Shown here: piece by piece, positions 20,415-22,060 of the stretch
Position numbering within the stretch: position 1 is the first letter of the stretch
How the letters are laid out: each line of letters begins with the position of its first letter
Made by a program: the position numbers and the translations under genes
IMG/VR virus record: IMGVR_UViG_3300045257_000500
Location: 1-22,060 of that record
Reading direction: 5' to 3' (one strand)
DNA: 22,060 nt
Origin: a virus
The notes under the pieces: generated by a model
Databases searched by the model: none
Told to the model about the DNA's origin: nothing
What the model saw: only the letters and a program-made list of their open reading frames with translations

Positions 20415-20622
20415 CACGTCCCTCCTTTTTGGTCTTGTTTTTTTCTTTTTTTTGCGGGGGGGGGGCGATGAACTGGGCTACGCCGCCGGGGTAGTGAACG
20501 TCCATCAGCCACTCGATACCTCGTCGCGTATAGCTGGGGATCGCGGCCGGCATCGCCGTGTTCGCGCACAGCCACTCCCGCATGGCAGGCAACGCCGCCT
20601 CGATCTGCTCAGACGTCGGCAT
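20407..20622 (-). CDS. Small protein ending in a homopolymer-coded basic tail
   Basis: 71 residues, ATG at 20622 overlapping the upstream TGA (ATGA). First 50 residues: MPTSEQIEAALPAMREWLCA, then NTAMPAAIPSYTRRGIEWLM and DVHYPGGVAQF, a compact helical protein. The rest, APPPQKKEKNKTKKEGRDA, is coded by a run of ten C, eight A and seven A, unlike any other gene in this window. The tail may be nucleic-acid binding. Length changes in the runs would alter the end of the protein. Confidence 0.55.
   Translation of the reverse strand: MPTSEQIEAALPAMREWLCANTAMPAAIPSYTRRGIEWLMDVHYPGGVAQFIAPPPQKKEKNKTKKEGRDA
20438..20465 (-). repeat. Homopolymer tract C10-GC-A8-G-A7 inside a coding region
   Basis: Minus strand: ten C (20465-20456), then GC, eight A (20453-20446), G, seven A (20444-20438). 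In the reading frame the A run contains A-AAA-AAA, a shifty heptamer. A step to the -1 frame would end at the UGA just before the next gene's ATG. A tract this poor in sequence complexity stands out against the high-GC window. An assembly or read error is also possible. Confidence 0.7.
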
Positions 20623-20915
20623 CAGAACAGCACCTCCGCGAAGGCGGGGGGTTCATAGTCGTAGCCGTCGTCCCACTCCCACCGTTTCTCGACGTGGCCA
20701 AGGCCGCGAGGGTTGGGGCGGTCGGCGTCGACGGGGTCGGGCTGGGCGTGCCAGCGGACGAACGGGCCGCAGACGATGCCGAGCGTCCCCATGCGCACGC
20801 CGGCCTCCATCAGCGGCTCCTTCCGCAGATGCGTGCGCGGGCGCGATCTCGCGTGCGACCATTTCCCACAGCCGCGACAGCGCCACAGCACGACCGTCTC
20901 GACGTGCTCACGCAT
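20622..20915 (-). CDS. Small zinc-ribbon-like protein
   Basis: 97 residues from ATG at 20915, five bases into the gene junction with the preceding stop at 20908-20910 (overlap of the coupled type); the frame is open further upstream. Begins MREHVETVVLWRCRGCGKWS and has a C-x-x-C-G-K ribbon, but only one later Cys (GIVCGPF), so a full zinc site would need other ligands. It ends in an acidic/aromatic stretch KRWEWDDGYDYEPPAF. Unknown function. Confidence 0.55.
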   Translation of the reverse strand: MREHVETVVLWRCRGCGKWSHARSRPRTHLRKEPLMEAGVRMGTLGIVCGPFVRWHAQPDPVDADRPNPRGLGHVEKRWEWDDGYDYEPPAFAEVLF

Positions 20916-21681
20916 CGTCCCGCCCCTTCCCGATGCCGTACTCGGCGTTCCAGGCGGCGAGGACAACCGCATCCCGCTTGCCTCGGCGCACGACGCGACG
21001 CTCGCTTGGTGAGACGGCCACCCAGAGCGCGGCCGTCGTCGTCGCCTCGACCACGATCTCGGAGCCGTCCGGAAGCTGGATCATGCCGCCGGAGCCGCCA
21101 AGAACGTTGGCATCGAGCCTCGCCGTAGACCATCCGTCGTGAGCCTCGAAGTAGCCAGGAGCGTCGCCAATGATGCGGCGCGCCTTCGCGCGCGCCTCCT
21201 CCAGCGTCGCGTACGCCCACCGGGAGACGACCGTCGTCGCAGGCGTCGAGACGCTGCGGTCCTGGCCGTGGTCGCGGCACGGCGTCGGGCGTCCGCAGTC
21301 AGGGCAGAGGCACGACCCGTCGTGGTAATGCGAGCAGGCGGCGCAGAAGGGCGAGCCGTCTTCGTCGGGCGCAACCGGCCGCCGATGCTCGACCGTGTAC
21401 GGGCCTGCCGGGGCGCTCATGCGATCTCCCTTCTCTCGACGCGAACGAACTTCCGCATCGAACTCGACCAGCGCCCGGCCCGCAGGGGTCAGCTCGAGGC
21501 CGAGCTTCCGCGTCGGCTCGTGCGACCATTGCGAGCGGCGGTATTTGACGAGGCCGGCGTCTTGGCACGCCCCGATCTCCGAGCGAAGCCCGTACGCCTC
21601 AGCGGGCAACTGCCCACCGGATGTGAAGTCGATCGGCATGAGTCGCAGCGCGTCGAGATAGCGACGGACCGGGGCGCTCAT
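20908..21681 (-). CDS. Early protein with winged-helix-like N-part and Cys-rich C-part
   Basis: 257 residues from ATG at 21681, overlapping the upstream stop. The first 87 residues (MSAPVRRYLDALRLMPIDFT, QDAGLVKYRRSQWSHEPTRK, LGLELTPAGRALVEFDAEVR) have the look of a winged-helix DNA-binding domain. At residue 88 a new MSAPAGPYTVEHRRPV begins, with its own SD (GGGAG about six bases before ATG 21420), then CAACSHYHDGSCLCPDCGRP and a C-x-x-x-H set, and a domain with WAYATLEEARAKARRIIGDA and GGMIQLPDGSEIVVEATTT. Both starts share 13 identical bases (ATGAGCGCCCCGG). It may be a fusion of two genes, or a dual-start gene. Confidence 0.6.
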   Translation of the reverse strand: MSAPVRRYLDALRLMPIDFTSGGQLPAEAYGLRSEIGACQDAGLVKYRRSQWSHEPTRKLGLELTPAGRALVEFDAEVRSRREKGDRMSAPAGPYTVEHRRPVAPDEDGSPFCAACSHYHDGSCLCPDCGRPTPCRDHGQDRSVSTPATTVVSRWAYATLEEARAKARRIIGDAPGYFEAHDGWSTARLDANVLGGSGGMIQLPDGSEIVVEATTTAALWVAVSPSERRVVRRGKRDAVVLAAWNAEYGIGKGRDDA

Positions 21682-21896
21682 TGGGACCCCTGCGCCCAGG
21701 TACGCAACAGTTCCAGGTCGGCACGAGCCTTACGCCCGTCCGCAGTGTCGAGCAGGCCGGAGAGCACGTCAGCGATGTCCGCAAGCAGGTCCTCGACAGC
21801 GAACGGCTCGCCGAGCGCGAGCGGCTGCATCGACGCTGTGTAGTAGTCCCAGCTCGAGGCGATCTCGCGTGCGCGCTCTGTGGTGATGACACTCAT
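21678..21896 (-). CDS. Small unrecognised early protein
   Basis: 72 residues, ATG at 21896, overlapping the upstream TGA. Helical throughout: MSVITTERAREIASSWDYYT, then EPFAVEDLLADIADVLSGLL and ADLELLRTWAQGSQ. No motif recognised. Clearly part of the coupled early operon. Confidence 0.55.
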   Translation of the reverse strand: MSVITTERAREIASSWDYYTASMQPLALGEPFAVEDLLADIADVLSGLLDTADGRKARADLELLRTWAQGSQ

Positions 21897-22060
21897 TGGG
21901 ACGCCTCCGCGACATCGTCAGCACGGGGGTACTCGCTCACGTCTCTGCCCTCGCACTCCGGGCAGAACTCGCGCGGGTACTCGTCGTGGTAGCCGTCGAT
22001 GTGCGCGTCGGCCATGTCACGCGCCTGCTCGCGCGTCGGCAGCTTGGCGGCGGCGGTCAT
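21893..22060 (-). CDS. Small C-P-E-C motif early protein (may extend beyond window)
   Basis: 55 residues reading from an ATG formed by the last three bases of the window to the TGA at 21893-21895, which overlaps the next ATG. Sequence MTAAAKLPTREQARDMADAH and YHDEYPREFCPECEGRDVSE. One C-x-x-C pair only. If a start exists further right the protein would be longer. No family recognised. Confidence 0.5.
   Translation of the reverse strand: MTAAAKLPTREQARDMADAHIDGYHDEYPREFCPECEGRDVSEYPRADDVAEASQ

Noticed and set aside
20426-20453. Intrinsic terminator suggested by the T-rich stretch on the plus strand
   Set aside because: No GC hairpin precedes the T-runs in plus-strand direction; in the minus-strand mRNA the tract is A-rich and coding.
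1-22060. CRISPR array, rRNA or complete insertion sequence
   Set aside because: No regularly spaced repeats, rRNA-like stretches or paired IS ends were seen.

Overview
The window reads as a stretch of a tailed-phage genome or prophage (siphovirus-like gene order) from a high-GC actinobacterial-type host. Nearly all genes lie on the minus strand, packed tightly with ATGA, GTGA or TGATG stop/start overlaps and Shine-Dalgarno (SD) sequences of the GGAGG type. The two small XRE regulators on the plus strand resemble a helix-turn-helix (HTH) family that I associate with Solirubrobacterales/Thermoleophilia-like Actinobacteria; that host suggestion is inference from motif style only. No integrase, tape measure, lysis cassette or replication gene is visible, so temperate versus lytic life cannot be settled here.

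Layout, in the direction of minus-strand transcription (right to left). (1) 22060-18007: a run of small, mostly unrecognised genes, several with zinc-knuckle-like Cys motifs, one with a coiled coil and one with a C-terminal HTH. (2) 18000-17300: an island of opposite orientation, with two tandem XRE-type regulators, a fragment of an IS1595-like transposase C-terminus, and a large imperfect inverted repeat just upstream of the late operon. (3) 17300-13975: a putative glycoside hydrolase with a proline-rich hinge, a terminase-small-subunit-like zinc protein, and the large terminase. (4) 13964-9869: small protein, portal, small Cys protein, Mu F-like minor head protein, three small genes. (5) 9836-6831: prohead protease fused to scaffold, with a strong internal start for a free scaffold, then decoration protein and major capsid protein. 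(6) 6820-5125: a tRNA-like RNA fold, then three genes at the head-completion position. (7) 5159-2808: a small plus-strand gene and a cassette of three different glycosyltransferases inserted in the head-tail connector region. (8) 2811-1: connector and tail-completion genes, a tail terminator candidate, small appendage genes and the start of a LamG-fold tail protein that runs off the left edge.

Together these genes package DNA (TerS/TerL/portal), build and mature a procapsid (scaffold, protease, capsid, decoration), close the head and attach the tail, and probably glycosylate something, either the virion or the host surface. The least explained parts are the glycosyltransferase cassette with its plus-strand gene, the terminase-side glycoside hydrolase, the regulator/IS island with the large hairpin, the tRNA-like element after the capsid gene, and the C10/A8/A7 homopolymer tract in an early gene. 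There is no gene-free stretch longer than about 300 bases.
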